The notes beneath the pieces are model-generated. The model was given only the letters and a program-made list of their open reading frames with translations. It did no database searches and had not been told where the DNA came from. A stretch of 47,642 nt of DNA, taken from positions 1 to 47,642 of the forward strand of contig NZ_JAPDPE010000024.1 of NCBI RefSeq assembly GCF_026283955.1. Direction: 5' to 3'. The number at the start of each line of letters is the position of its first letter. Position 1 is the stretch's first letter. The position numbers were made by a program, and so were the translations under genes. This DNA comes from Dyella silvatica (lineage in GTDB: Bacteria; Pseudomonadota; Gammaproteobacteria; Xanthomonadales; Rhodanobacteraceae). Shown here one piece after another: positions 8,989 through 16,911 of the stretch.

Positions 8989-9409
8989 GATGCCGACGAG
9001 GCCGCCCCAGGACACGTTCCGCTGGCCGGTTCGCGTGTACTGGGAAGATACCGATGCGGGTGGCGTGGTCTATCACGCCAGCTATCTACGCTTCATGGAG
9101 CGCGCCCGCAGCGAATGGTTGCGTGGCATGGGCGTGGATCAGTCGGCATTCAAGGAGGCTACCGGGCTGGTGTTCCTCGTGCGCGAAATGCAGATCGACT
9201 TTCTCAAGGCGGCCCTGCTGGATGATGAACTGTCGGTGACGGTCGAGGTCAAAGAGCGTCGTTCAGCCAGTATCCTGTTCACCCAGACAATCAGCCGGGC
9301 TGACGGCACACAGTTGATTCGGGCGCAGGTGCGCCTGGCCTGTGTCGATATCGGCCGCATGCGCCCGGCACAGATTCCGAGCGGGTTTATCCCCGCTTTT
9401 GATCCTTAA
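8981..9409 (+). CDS. ybgC: Tol-Pal-associated acyl-CoA thioesterase YbgC
   Basis: A 142-residue hot-dog-fold thioesterase. The active-site segment [20 protein letters not shown] (about 22-41) carries the catalytic Asp25 and the following helix. E. coli YbgC hydrolyses acyl-CoA and is tied to phospholipid metabolism at the cytoplasmic face, and it is the usual first gene of the tol-pal operon, as here. I chose ATG 8981, which has GGA 7 bases upstream and overlaps the ruvB stop by 8 bases. ATG 8969 would add four residues (MEIA) with no better ribosome binding site. Confidence 0.92.
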   Translation: MAEMPTRPPQDTFRWPVRVYWEDTDAGGVVYHASYLRFMERARSEWLRGMGVDQSAFKEATGLVFLVREMQIDFLKAALLDDELSVTVEVKERRSASILFTQTISRADGTQLIRAQVRLACVDIGRMRPAQIPSGFIPAFDP

Positions 9410-9452
9410 TCTACTCATACATAACCCAACCCCGGCGGAGAACCCCCAAGCC

Positions 9453-10142
9453 ATGAACGGTGGACTGAACATTTTTAAGCTGGTCGCAGAAGCAAGCGTA
9501 CCTGTGCTGCTGGTGCTGATCTTGCTGCTGGTGTTCTCTTTCCTGTCGTGGGTCATCATCATCCGCAAGTATTCGCAGCTGAAGGCCGCGACCGAAAACG
9601 CCGAGGCGTTTGAAGAGCGTTTCTGGTCCGGTGCTGACCTGGCTCAGCTGTTCCGCGAGGTCAGCAACCGTGGCGCCGCCAATGGCGGTATGGAGAACGT
9701 GTTCGAGTCGGGCTTCCGCGAGTTTGCACGTCAGCGCCAGCGCAAAGTGCATGACATGCGCATCGTCATCGAAGGTGCCGAGCGCGCCATGCGCGTGGCA
9801 GGTACCCGTGAAATCGGCGCGCTGGAGCGCAATCTGGAATTTTTGGCCAACGTCGGCTCGATCAGCCCTTACGTCGGTTTGTTCGGTACGGTGTGGGGCA
9901 TCATGGGCGCCTTTCAGGGCCTGGGTGAGATGAAAGACGTCACCATCGCCGTGGTCGCGCCGCATATCTCCGAGGCCTTGATCGCTACCGCGATGGGTTT
10001 GTTCGCGGCGATTCCGGCGGTGTGGGCTTATAACCGCTACGCCAACAAGGTCGAGCGCATCGCTTCGCATTACGACGTGTTCCAGGAGGAGTTCTCCTCG
10101 GTGCTGCAGCGACAGATTCAAACCGAAGACGCGGCTGCCTGA
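9453..10142 (+). CDS. tolQ: Tol-Pal system protein TolQ
   Basis: A 229-residue inner-membrane protein, almost the length of E. coli TolQ (230). TM1 is about 14-36 (VPVLLVLILLLVFSFLSWVI). A cytoplasmic domain follows, then TM2 and TM3 with the family's VGSISPYVGLFGTVWGIMGA and EALIATAMGLFAAIPAVWAYN. With TolR it forms the proton-driven stator that energises TolA, and it belongs to the ExbB/MotA family. The start is ATG 9453 (MNGGLNIFKL); a longer open frame from 9342 overlaps ybgC and is not used. GGAG lies 12 bases upstream. TolR follows after 7 bases. Confidence 0.96.
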   Translation: MNGGLNIFKLVAEASVPVLLVLILLLVFSFLSWVIIIRKYSQLKAATENAEAFEERFWSGADLAQLFREVSNRGAANGGMENVFESGFREFARQRQRKVHDMRIVIEGAERAMRVAGTREIGALERNLEFLANVGSISPYVGLFGTVWGIMGAFQGLGEMKDVTIAVVAPHISEALIATAMGLFAAIPAVWAYNRYANKVERIASHYDVFQEEFSSVLQRQIQTEDAAA

Positions 10143-10149
10143 GCGAATC

Positions 10150-10611
10150 ATGGCCATCCGTCACTCAGGGCGCAGCAAGCGCTTCAAGCTCAAATCAGAG
10201 ATCAACGTCGTCCCCTATATCGACGTGATGCTGGTGTTGCTGATCATCTTCATGGTCACCACGCCGATGCTCAACTCGAATGTGGACGTGAATCTGCCGC
10301 AGGCTCACGCCAAGTCGATGCAAGACAAGAAAGAGCCGATCATCGTCTCGGTCGGTCAGAACGGGCAGTTGTTCCTGACCCTGGGCACGGCCAAGAAAGA
10401 GCCGATCGATGTGGAAGGTATGAAGGCCAAGGTGGGTGCGTTCGTGAAGGCGAACCCCGAGGTCAGCGTACTGGTGGCCGGTGACCGCGATGGTAAATAC
10501 GATGGCGTCTACCAAGTGCTGGCTGAGCTGCAACAGGCCGGCGTGGCCAAGGTCGGCCTGATGAGTCAGCCGGGCCAAGCGGATGCGGGCGCGAAGAATG
10601 GACGACCGTAA
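10150..10611 (+). CDS. tolR: Tol-Pal system protein TolR
   Basis: A 153-residue ExbD/TolR protein. A basic cytoplasmic N terminus (about 1-17) leads into one membrane helix with the essential protonatable Asp25 in NVVPYIDVMLVLLIIF, then a periplasmic dimerisation domain that binds peptidoglycan in E. coli. It partners TolQ in the proton channel. The gene ends 14 bases inside the start of tolA. Confidence 0.96.
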   Translation: MAIRHSGRSKRFKLKSEINVVPYIDVMLVLLIIFMVTTPMLNSNVDVNLPQAHAKSMQDKKEPIIVSVGQNGQLFLTLGTAKKEPIDVEGMKAKVGAFVKANPEVSVLVAGDRDGKYDGVYQVLAELQQAGVAKVGLMSQPGQADAGAKNGRP

Positions 10612-11545
10612 GGGGACACAGGGGACGCCGAAAGCGGTTGTTCTCGCCGCCGTCCTGCATCTTGGCATCATCGGGTTTCTGGCCCTGGCGGTCGTGCCGT
10701 GCTCGTTCTACGAAAAGCTGTTCGAAACCCTCCATCTGCCAGCCAGCTGGAATCCGATCGCCTGCGCCAAGCCGCTGGAATTGCCTGGCGAAATTATCGA
10801 GGCGACCTTGATCGGCCCGACCGGCAGTCCGCCGCCGAAGGCGGTGAAGACCCCGCCGGTGCCCAACAGCACGCCACCTCCGCCGGCGGTGCCGCCGCCG
10901 ACTCCGCCGCAGGAAGAGAAGATCAAGACCCTGCCGCCGCCGCCCGAGCATCCGGATACCAAGGATCAGGAAAAGATCGTGCAGGAGGCCGAGCAAAAGG
11001 CTGAGGACGCCAAGCGCGAGCAGGAAGAAAAGCAGCGCCAGCGCCAGTCCGAGATAGACGCTCAGGCAGCCAAGAAGAAAGAAGAAGAGAAGAAAAAGAT
11101 TGACGAGCTGTTTGCCAAGATGGACGCGGCCTCGACTCGGACCAAGACGCTAGACAGCAAGGCCAAGCAGGCTAAGCAGCAGATTGAAGATCTGAAGAGC
11201 GCTGCGGATAACGCCCGCAACAATGTGCCACTGGCCGATCAGGTCCAAACGGGCACCAATGGCCAGGACAATGGCTTGCAGGCGCGTTATCTTGCGGCGA
11301 TTCAGAACGCGGTCACGCAGAATTGGCTGCGCCCGGATAACATGCCGAGCACCGCGTGCGTTGTGCATATCGTGCAATTGCCCGGTGGCGATGTGATGAG
11401 TGCCAAGGTCGACCCCGGTTGTCCTTACGACGAGGCCGGCAAGCGTTCGATCGAGAACGCCGTACTGCGCGCTCAGCCGCTGCCTTACAAAGGTTTCGAG
11501 AGCGTGTTCAACCGCAATATTGATTTCACCTTCAGGCCGCAGTGA
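10598..11545 (+). CDS. tolA: Cell envelope integrity protein TolA
   Basis: A 315-residue membrane-anchored linker between the TolQR motor and Pal/TolB. The N-terminal helix AVVLAAVLHLGIIGFLALAV is about residues 13-32. A Pro-rich stretch (about 72-115) and a charged Lys/Glu/Gln/Ala coiled coil (about 115-215) follow, then the globular TolA domain III (about 225-315), which has two Cys residues (ACVVHI and GCPYDEAGK) likely to form a disulfide. I prefer ATG 10598 (MDDRKGTQG); ATG 10583 would add five residues. The gene overlaps both tolR and the possible GTG start of tolB. Confidence 0.95.
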   Translation: MDDRKGTQGTPKAVVLAAVLHLGIIGFLALAVVPCSFYEKLFETLHLPASWNPIACAKPLELPGEIIEATLIGPTGSPPPKAVKTPPVPNSTPPPPAVPPPTPPQEEKIKTLPPPPEHPDTKDQEKIVQEAEQKAEDAKREQEEKQRQRQSEIDAQAAKKKEEEKKKIDELFAKMDAASTRTKTLDSKAKQAKQQIEDLKSAADNARNNVPLADQVQTGTNGQDNGLQARYLAAIQNAVTQNWLRPDNMPSTACVVHIVQLPGGDVMSAKVDPGCPYDEAGKRSIENAVLRAQPLPYKGFESVFNRNIDFTFRPQ

Positions 11546-11553
11546 GCCAACCC

Positions 11554-12867
11554 ATGCGCATAGTGAGCTCTACCTTTGCCCTCGTCCTGTTGGCCGTCTC
11601 GGCGTTGTTTGCCGGCCCGGTCGCAGCCCAGTCACTTAGTGTCGACATCGTCGGTGGCCTTAAAACGGCGACCCCGATCGCGGTGGTGCCGTTCGCCCAG
11701 GCGGGTGGTGCACCCTTGCCGACCGATATCGCGGACGTGATCCGCAACGACTTCAATCGTTCGGGCAAATTCCGTTCGCTGGCCAAGAACGAAATCGTCG
11801 AGCTCCCATCCAAGGGGGCTGATATCAAGTTTGCCACCTGGCGCTTGCTCAAGCAGGATTACCTCACCATCGGCCGGGTCAGCGACGCCGGCGGTGGCAT
11901 GATTCGGGTGGAGTACGAGCTGTGGGACGTCAACAAGCAGCAGAGCCTGCTGGCCCAGGCGTTTACCGCCCCGGTCGGTGACCTGCGCGGCGTAGCCCAC
12001 CAGATCGCCGACCAGATCTACGAAAAAATCACCGGGGTGCGTGGTGCCTTCTGGACCCGTATCGCCTACATCACTGCGGTTGGGCTGGGTAACAACACCA
12101 CCTATTCGCTGCTGGTCGCCGACTCCGACGGTTACAACCCGCAGGTCGTGGCGCGTTCGAAAGAGTCGCTGTTGTCGCCGGTGTGGTCGCCGGATGGCCG
12201 CAAGATTGCCTATGTCTCCTTCGAAGGCGGTAACTCGGCGATCTATGTGCAGGACATCACCACCGGTGCGCGCCAGCTGGTTTCGGCACGCGGCAAGGGC
12301 ATCAACGGCGCCCCGTCGTGGTCACCCGATGGCACCAAGCTGGCTCTTACCCTCTCTTATGTGGGCAACCCGGAAATCTTCGTGCTCGACCTGGCCAGCC
12401 GCCAGGAGACTCGCCTGACCAACAATCTGGCGATCGACACTGAGTCGTTCTGGGCCGCCGACGGGCAGATCTATTTCACCTCGGATCGCTCCGGTCGGCC
12501 GCAGATTTACCAGATGTCGGCAAGCGGCGGTGCCGCCGAGCGGATCAGCTTCCAGGGGCAGAACAACCTCAATGCCAATGTGAGCTACGACGGCAAGCAA
12601 ATTGCCATGGTGCAGGGCAACGGGAACGTGTATCGTATCGCCATTATGGACCGTAGTCTGGGTGGGCAGGTGCGCTTCATCTCGCCGGGACCGATCGACG
12701 AGTCCCCGAGTTTTGCCCCAAATGCCAGCATGCTGTTGTATGCCGCTACCGAAGGGCGTCGTGGTGTCCTATATGCCGTGTCGGCTGATGGTCTGGTTCG
12801 CCAACGCCTGGTGCTTTCCGATGGCGATGTGCGCGAACCGTCCTGGGGCCCCTATCGGCAGCGTTGA
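11554..12867 (+). CDS. tolB: Tol-Pal system periplasmic beta-propeller TolB
   Basis: About 437 residues. A signal peptide (MRIVSSTFALVLLAVSALFA, cleavage near VAAQ) precedes an N-terminal alpha/beta domain (PIAVVPFAQAGG) and a C-terminal six-bladed propeller built of WSPDGxKIAY-type repeats (for example SPVWSPDGRKIAYVS and APSWSPDGTKLAL). It binds Pal and is displaced by TolA during constriction. ATG 11554 starts directly at the signal peptide. A GTG at 11542 that overlaps the tolA stop codon is an alternative adding four residues. Confidence 0.95.
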   Translation: MRIVSSTFALVLLAVSALFAGPVAAQSLSVDIVGGLKTATPIAVVPFAQAGGAPLPTDIADVIRNDFNRSGKFRSLAKNEIVELPSKGADIKFATWRLLKQDYLTIGRVSDAGGGMIRVEYELWDVNKQQSLLAQAFTAPVGDLRGVAHQIADQIYEKITGVRGAFWTRIAYITAVGLGNNTTYSLLVADSDGYNPQVVARSKESLLSPVWSPDGRKIAYVSFEGGNSAIYVQDITTGARQLVSARGKGINGAPSWSPDGTKLALTLSYVGNPEIFVLDLASRQETRLTNNLAIDTESFWAADGQIYFTSDRSGRPQIYQMSASGGAAERISFQGQNNLNANVSYDGKQIAMVQGNGNVYRIAIMDRSLGGQVRFISPGPIDESPSFAPNASMLLYAATEGRRGVLYAVSADGLVRQRLVLSDGDVREPSWGPYRQR

Positions 12868-12878
12868 TATAGAGCTGG

Positions 12879-12893
12879 GGCACCTTGGGTGCC
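12879..12893 (+). other. Hairpin in the tolB-pal gap
   Basis: GGCACC-TTG-GGTGCC forms a perfect 6-bp stem 11 bases after the tolB stop codon; CTG/CAG can extend it across one mismatch. No T tract follows. The gap to pal is 244 bases, large for this operon, so the hairpin may attenuate or protect the message and pal may have its own promoter. I saw no convincing -35/-10 pair there. Confidence 0.35.
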
Positions 12894-13111
12894 GCAGCAG
12901 GATAAGCCAGGCGAGCATCTAAGTGCGCGCCGGCAATCACATTTACTCGGTCGTGGCATTTTGCCGCGGCCGATAACGCCGACAGTTGCGAGACAGCGCA
13001 TTGCCGGCGACAAGGTGTCAAAATAACAGCCGGTCCACCGGCGACCACTGTCCCGTAGCCGCAATCGTTATTGACTGTCGGAACTCAAACCCGTTTGAAG
13101 GAACGTCCACC

Positions 13112-13621
13112 ATGAATAAGACCGTTCGCGTCGCTCTGGTCGCCCTGCTCTGCGTTGGCGCGGCCGCTTGCTCCAAGAAGCAAGAAGTCAAGCCGCAGCC
13201 AGCTGTTGTCGATCAGGCTCAGCCAACCCAGCCTTCCACCGCCTCGGGCAAGTACACCCCGGCTGACCTCGACACTGACGCTTGCCTGCGTCAGCGCGTT
13301 GTCTACTTCGATTTCGACAAGACCGAAATCAAGCCGGAATTCCAGCAGATCATGGCTTGCCACGCCAAGTACTTGCAGGACCGTCCGACCTCGCAGATCC
13401 GTCTCGAAGGCAACACCGACGAGCGCGGTTCGCGTGAATACAACCTTGGCCTCGGCGAGCGTCGTGGCAATGCTGTGTCCAGCGCGCTGCAGTCGGCCGG
13501 TGGTTCGGCCAGCCAGCTCAACGTGATCAGCTACGGCAAAGAGAAGCCGGTGTGCCGTGAGCACAATGAGGATTGCTGGGGCAAGAACCGCCGCGTCGAG
13601 ATCGTCTACACGGCGAAGTAA
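13112..13621 (+). CDS. pal: Peptidoglycan-associated lipoprotein Pal
   Basis: A 169-residue outer-membrane lipoprotein. The signal peptide ends in GAAAC, with Cys20 as the likely lipidated residue; the -3 position is Ala, not the usual Leu, a mild deviation. After a Pro/Gln linker comes an OmpA-like peptidoglycan-binding domain: VVYFDFDKTEIKPEFQ, then LEGNTDERGSREYNLGLGER and NRRVEIVY. AAGGA (13098-13102) precedes ATG 13112. Its TAA overlaps the cpoB ATG by one base. Confidence 0.96.
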   Translation: MNKTVRVALVALLCVGAAACSKKQEVKPQPAVVDQAQPTQPSTASGKYTPADLDTDACLRQRVVYFDFDKTEIKPEFQQIMACHAKYLQDRPTSQIRLEGNTDERGSREYNLGLGERRGNAVSSALQSAGGSASQLNVISYGKEKPVCREHNEDCWGKNRRVEIVYTAK

Positions 13622-14487
13622 TGAAAAAGCGACTGGCTAATAGTTTTGCAGCCAGGCTAGGCATGGCGGGTGCTTTTGCATCCGCCATGTTTTTTGCCGT
13701 TACGGCCGCAGCCCAGGATTCCCGTTTGAGTCTCGCCGATCGCGTTGCACGGCTTGAGCAGCAAGCGCAGAACCAGGACCAGGGCGGCATCGGCATGGTC
13801 AATCAGGTGCAGCAACTGCAGGCGCAGATACAGCAGCTGCAGGGCCAGATCGAAGAACTGCAGCATCAGTTGCAGGGACTCCAGGACAAAGGCAAGTCGC
13901 AGTACGTGGATCTCGATTCACGCCTTGGTCGCCTCGAAGCAGGCGCCGGCGCTGCGTCTGGCAACAATAATCCGGCGGCAGCCAATGCTGCCGCACCAGC
14001 GGTGAATACCCCGGTTGCGGATAAGGGCAAGGGCGGCAAGCCGCCAGCCAATACGGCGCAACCTGCCGGCGCTGCCAGTGCCGCCGCTCCGGCGGATGCC
14101 GCCGGCGCCCAGGCAATTTACGATGCGGCGTTCAAGTCACTGCGCAGTGGCGATTACGCGCAAGCCTCGCGTGGCTTCCGTGGTTTTATCCAGCAGTACC
14201 CCGATCACGCGCTGACCCCCAATGCTTTTTACTGGTTGGGCGAGTCGTACTACGTCACGATGAATTACCCGGTGGCGCTAGAGACCTTCCAGCATTTGCT
14301 CAGTCAGTTTCCACAGAGCGACAAGGTGCCTGACGCGTTGCTCAAGGTCGGCTATAGCCAGCTTGAGTTGAAGCAGACGGATGCCGCCAAGGCCACATTG
14401 AAATCCGTCACCGCCAAATATCCGGGTTCCAAGGCCGCTGGCCTGGCTCAGGAGCGACTGCGCCGCGTGCAGCAGCCGGGCAATTGA
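13621..14487 (+). CDS. cpoB: Cell division coordinator CpoB (YbgF)
   Basis: A 288-residue periplasmic protein. The signal peptide is about 1-32 (ending AAAQD). An N-terminal coiled coil rich in Gln and Leu (about 40-90) is the trimerisation helix known for YbgF, an Ala/Pro linker follows, and three TPR repeats occupy about 160-285 (AIYDAAFKSLRSGDYAQASR, FYWLGESYYVTMNYPVAL, KVGYSQLELKQTDAA). In E. coli it links Tol-Pal activity to PBP1B during constriction. ATG 13621 overlaps the pal stop codon (TAATG). Confidence 0.94.
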   Translation: MKKRLANSFAARLGMAGAFASAMFFAVTAAAQDSRLSLADRVARLEQQAQNQDQGGIGMVNQVQQLQAQIQQLQGQIEELQHQLQGLQDKGKSQYVDLDSRLGRLEAGAGAASGNNNPAAANAAAPAVNTPVADKGKGGKPPANTAQPAGAASAAAPADAAGAQAIYDAAFKSLRSGDYAQASRGFRGFIQQYPDHALTPNAFYWLGESYYVTMNYPVALETFQHLLSQFPQSDKVPDALLKVGYSQLELKQTDAAKATLKSVTAKYPGSKAAGLAQERLRRVQQPGN

Positions 14488-14497
14488 GGTTAGGGTT

Positions 14498-15202
14498 GTG
14501 AGCGATAAAGACGCTGGCGTGGCGACCACCACGTTAGCCACGTCACCCGCGCAGGCCAAGCCGGAACGCCTGCGCATCACAGAAATTTTCCACTCGATTC
14601 AAGGCGAGGCCGATGCGATCGGCTGGCGCACGGTTTTTGTGCGCCTCACTGGCTGCCCGCTGCGCTGCGTCTGGTGTGACACCGAGTACTCCTTTTACGG
14701 TGGCAACTGGCATGCGATCGACGACATCCTCGCTGAGGTAGCCGCGCATGGTGCCAGGCATGTTTGCGTGACCGGCGGTGAGCCGTTGTCGCAAAAGCGC
14801 TGCCTGATTCTGCTGCGCCGCCTGTGCGACGCCGGTTACGAGGTTTCGCTGGAGACCTCCGGCGCGCTCGATGTTTCCCAGGTCGATCCTCGCGTGCGCA
14901 AAGTAATGGATCTGAAAGCGCCGGATTCGGGTGAGGCCAAACGCAATCTCTGGTCCAATCTTGATCACTTGCTGCCGCACGATCAGATCAAAATCGTGAT
15001 CGCCAGTCGCGCCGATTACGAATGGGCGCGCGATGCGGTTGCCGAGCACGTGCTTGAGCAACGTTGCATGGTGTTGTTCTCGCCCGTGCATGGTTCGGTG
15101 AAACCCCGTGATTTGGCCGAGTGGATTATTGAGGACAAATTGCCGGTGCGCTTCCAGATGCAGTTGCATAAGCTGCTATGGGACGACGCTGCCGGTCATT
15201 GA
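14498..15202 (+). CDS. queE: 7-carboxy-7-deazaguanine synthase QueE
   Basis: A 234-residue radical SAM enzyme of queuosine and 7-deazaguanine biosynthesis, converting 6-carboxytetrahydropterin to 7-carboxy-7-deazaguanine. The [4Fe-4S] cluster motif is CPLRCVWC (Cys53, Cys57, Cys60). FHSIQGEADAIGWRTVFVRL precedes it and the GGEPL SAM-binding motif follows. The first 25 residues (Thr/Ala-rich) before LRITEIFHSIQGE exceed the usual start, but the GTG at 14498, 10 bases after cpoB, is the only sensible start I see. Its end is followed by a hairpin and then queC. Confidence 0.94.
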   Translation: MSDKDAGVATTTLATSPAQAKPERLRITEIFHSIQGEADAIGWRTVFVRLTGCPLRCVWCDTEYSFYGGNWHAIDDILAEVAAHGARHVCVTGGEPLSQKRCLILLRRLCDAGYEVSLETSGALDVSQVDPRVRKVMDLKAPDSGEAKRNLWSNLDHLLPHDQIKIVIASRADYEWARDAVAEHVLEQRCMVLFSPVHGSVKPRDLAEWIIEDKLPVRFQMQLHKLLWDDAAGH

Positions 15203-15204
15203 AT

Positions 15205-15229
15205 CCCTCTCCTGGTAGAAGAGGGGTTT
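15205..15229 (+). terminator. Weak hairpin between queE and queC
   Basis: CCCTCT (15205-15210) pairs with AGAGGG (15220-15225), followed by GTTT. The short stem and minimal T run make a strong terminator unlikely. It resembles the palindrome after aspS. Confidence 0.3.
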
Positions 15230-15307
15230 GATGTTTCTGCGCGCTGGCCTGTGTTGCCGGTGGCGCCTTTCGGCCGGTGACCGGCTTGACCCCTCATGGA
15301 TCTAACC

Positions 15308-16003
15308 ATGTCTCAAAACTCTCCCCGAAAAGCCGTCGTGCTGGTCTCTGGCGGTATGGATTCAGCCGTCACTATCGCTATCGCCCGCGAGCAGGGCTAT
15401 GACGTATACGCCCTGAGCGTAGCCTATGGGCAGCGGCATAGTGCCGAGCTGGAAGCCTCCGAGCGTGTTTCGCATGTGCTTGGCGCAGTAAGGCATAAGA
15501 CGGTCAGTGTCGATCTGCGATCCATTGGCGGCTCGGCCCTTACCGCCGATATGGATGTGCCGCTGGATACCGACCAGGTGCCTGGGGCCGAAGCTATTCC
15601 GGTGACCTATGTGCCGGCACGCAACACCATCATGCTGTCGATTGCGCTGGGTTGGGCCGAAGTGCTCGGATCCAGTGACATCTGGTGCGGTGTCAATGCG
15701 GTCGATTACTCAGGTTACCCCGACTGCCGCCCGGCATTTATCGAATCCTTCGAGCAACTGGCCAACGTGGCGACCAAGGCTGGCGTAGAAGGGGCGGGTA
15801 TTCGTATCCACGCGCCGCTGATGCGGATGAGCAAGGCCGATATCGCCCGGGAAGGCCAGCGCCTGGGCATCGATTTCGCAGTGACCGTGAGCTGCTACCA
15901 AGCCGATGCCGAAGGCCGCGCATGCGGCCATTGCGACGCGTGCCGCCTGCGTGCGCAGGGATTCCGCGATGCAGGTCTGCCCGATCCCACGCGTTACATC
16001 TGA
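15308..16003 (+). CDS. queC: 7-cyano-7-deazaguanine synthase QueC
   Basis: A 231-residue ATP-dependent enzyme that turns 7-carboxy-7-deazaguanine into preQ0, the step after QueE. An ATP pyrophosphatase loop SGGMDSA lies at about 14-20, AYGQRH follows, and the zinc site uses Cys196, Cys206, Cys209 and Cys212 (CGHCDAC). ATG 15308 gives exactly the E. coli length and has GGA 7 bases upstream. ATG 15296 would add MDLT. Confidence 0.96.
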   Translation: MSQNSPRKAVVLVSGGMDSAVTIAIAREQGYDVYALSVAYGQRHSAELEASERVSHVLGAVRHKTVSVDLRSIGGSALTADMDVPLDTDQVPGAEAIPVTYVPARNTIMLSIALGWAEVLGSSDIWCGVNAVDYSGYPDCRPAFIESFEQLANVATKAGVEGAGIRIHAPLMRMSKADIAREGQRLGIDFAVTVSCYQADAEGRACGHCDACRLRAQGFRDAGLPDPTRYI

Positions 16004-16017
16004 ATAAACAGCGCTGA

Positions 16018-16040
16018 TGTGCCGCCTCTAAGGCGGCACA
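16018..16040 (+). terminator. Hairpin terminator after queC
   Basis: TGTGCCGCC (16018-16026) and GGCGGCACA (16032-16040) form a perfect 9-bp stem with loop TCTAA, 14 bases after the queC stop codon. Only a few T residues follow. It separates queC from the tRNA promoter. Confidence 0.6.
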
Positions 16041-16042
16041 AC

Positions 16043-16071
16043 TTGTGTCAAACGCATATAGGCCGTAAAAT
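16043..16071 (+). promoter_or_regulatory. Probable sigma-70 promoter of tRNA-Lys
   Basis: TTGTGT (16043-16048), a 17-base spacer and TAAAAT (16066-16071) are placed 22 bases before the tRNA 5' end, which suits a short precursor leader. Confidence 0.5.
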
Positions 16072-16093
16072 TGCCGGCTTCGCATCAAGCGAC

Positions 16094-16169
16094 GGGCCGT
16101 TAGCTCAGTTGGTAGAGCAGTAGACTTTTAATCTATTGGTCGATGGTTCGAATCCATCACGGCCCACCA
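16094..16169 (+). tRNA. tRNA-Lys (anticodon TTT)
   Basis: A 76-base cloverleaf with encoded CCA. The acceptor stem GGGCCGT pairs with ACGGCCC, followed by discriminator A and CCA. The D arm is GCTC/GAGC. The anticodon stem GTAGA/TCTAT (with one G-T pair) encloses CTTTTAA with anticodon TTT. The T arm contains GGTTCGAATCC. A promoter lies upstream and an intrinsic terminator downstream, so it is a single-tRNA unit. It marks the boundary between the conserved block and the accessory region with the giant rhs gene. Confidence 0.98.
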
Positions 16170-16177
16170 ATAAAAAC

Positions 16178-16206
16178 AAAGGCTTGCATCATTGCAGGCC
16201 TTTTTT
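16178..16206 (+). terminator. Intrinsic terminator after tRNA-Lys
   Basis: AAAGGCTTGCA (16178-16188) pairs with TGCAGGCCTTT (16193-16203) with one G-T pair and loop TCAT, followed by TTT. An 11-bp stem with a six-T run makes this the clearest intrinsic terminator in the window. Confidence 0.9.
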
Positions 16207-16399
16207 ATGTCTGTTGAAAAAAAGCTTCCTGGTGCCGCTTTTGACCAAAGCCAATAGATTATTGACACTGCGATGAATCTTTCATGCGCTTGGGCATTGG
16301 CAGTAGGCTGTTTTGGTGAGCCTCTACAGACGTAAACCGGGTACTGGGGCCGATGCGCGCCACGTTACCTTCGTAACGAGTTGACTACTCAAGGCTTGG

Positions 16400-16863
16400 G
16401 TGCCGATGTTGAGTAACCCTTGCTCGCTCTTCCTAACTAAGGATTTGTTTCAAGGTGGAGGCAGCCTCAACCTAGTGACATATGCTTCCGATTGCTGCAA
16501 AAAGCTCCACAAGTCCTCCCCGCAATTTGCAGCGGCACTTCTGTCTACTGGCGAGATGATCCAGGTAGGTACGCAAAGTGAAGGTGTGCGGACGATCAAC
16601 TGCGGAGATTAGGTTCAAATATTCACGGCGGACTCAGCTGATGAATTCGACGCAGTAAAACTCGCACAAGCAGCAAGAATGGGCTGCCAAATCGGGCCCA
16701 TTCAGTATGCCGGCTTGTAGGAGGCCCTCTCCTCATTACGTTGCCGCCAATCGACTCAGTGGCCTTGGCGGTGGTTAACGTTGCTATTGCGTATAGCGCG
16801 CGGACCACTCGTCCTAAACTTTTCCTCAGTCCCCTGGATATGACTAATAGGGGCGCCGCGTAA
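16400..16863 (+). pseudogene. Degenerate reading frame upstream of rhs, unidentified
   Basis: The 705-base gap between the tRNA terminator and the rhs start (16207-16911) has no intact gene I can recognise. It holds a 70-codon frame from ATG 16400 to TAG 16610. The same frame continues open behind that TAG for 35 more codons (VQIFTADSADEFDAVKLAQ... to TAG 16718). A one-base shift then opens a further 47 codons (16720-16860) rich in Val/Ala (LPPIDSVALAVVNVAIAY), ending at TAA 16861. Read together, this looks like one gene of about 150 codons broken by a nonsense codon and a frameshift. Base composition is lower in GC than the core genes. I do not recognise the product. The alternative is that the open stretches are coincidental, or are small peptides. 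Confidence 0.3.
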
Positions 16864-16904
16864 CTCGTGGCGCCAAAGATTAGTCATGGATTTTGCCCAG
16901 GGGA
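16831..16904 (+). promoter_or_regulatory. Three-segment hairpin covering the rhs ribosome binding site
   Basis: Three nested inverted repeats lie in register: CCCCTGG (16831-16837) with CCAGGGG (16897-16903), ATGACTAAT (16840-16848) with ATTAGTCAT (16879-16887), and GGCGCC (16852-16857) with GGCGCC (16869-16874). They sum to 22 base pairs around an 11-base loop. The outer right arm contains AGGGGA (16899-16904), the ribosome binding site 7 bases before the rhs ATG at 16912. In the folded RNA that site is paired, which would hold back translation. Confidence 0.65.
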
Positions 16905-16911
16905 AATTACG

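Noticed and set aside
13060-13110. A promoter directly before pal (TTGACT near 13072)
   Set aside because: The only hexamer at a fitting distance is TTTGAA, which overlaps the ribosome binding site region; not defensible.
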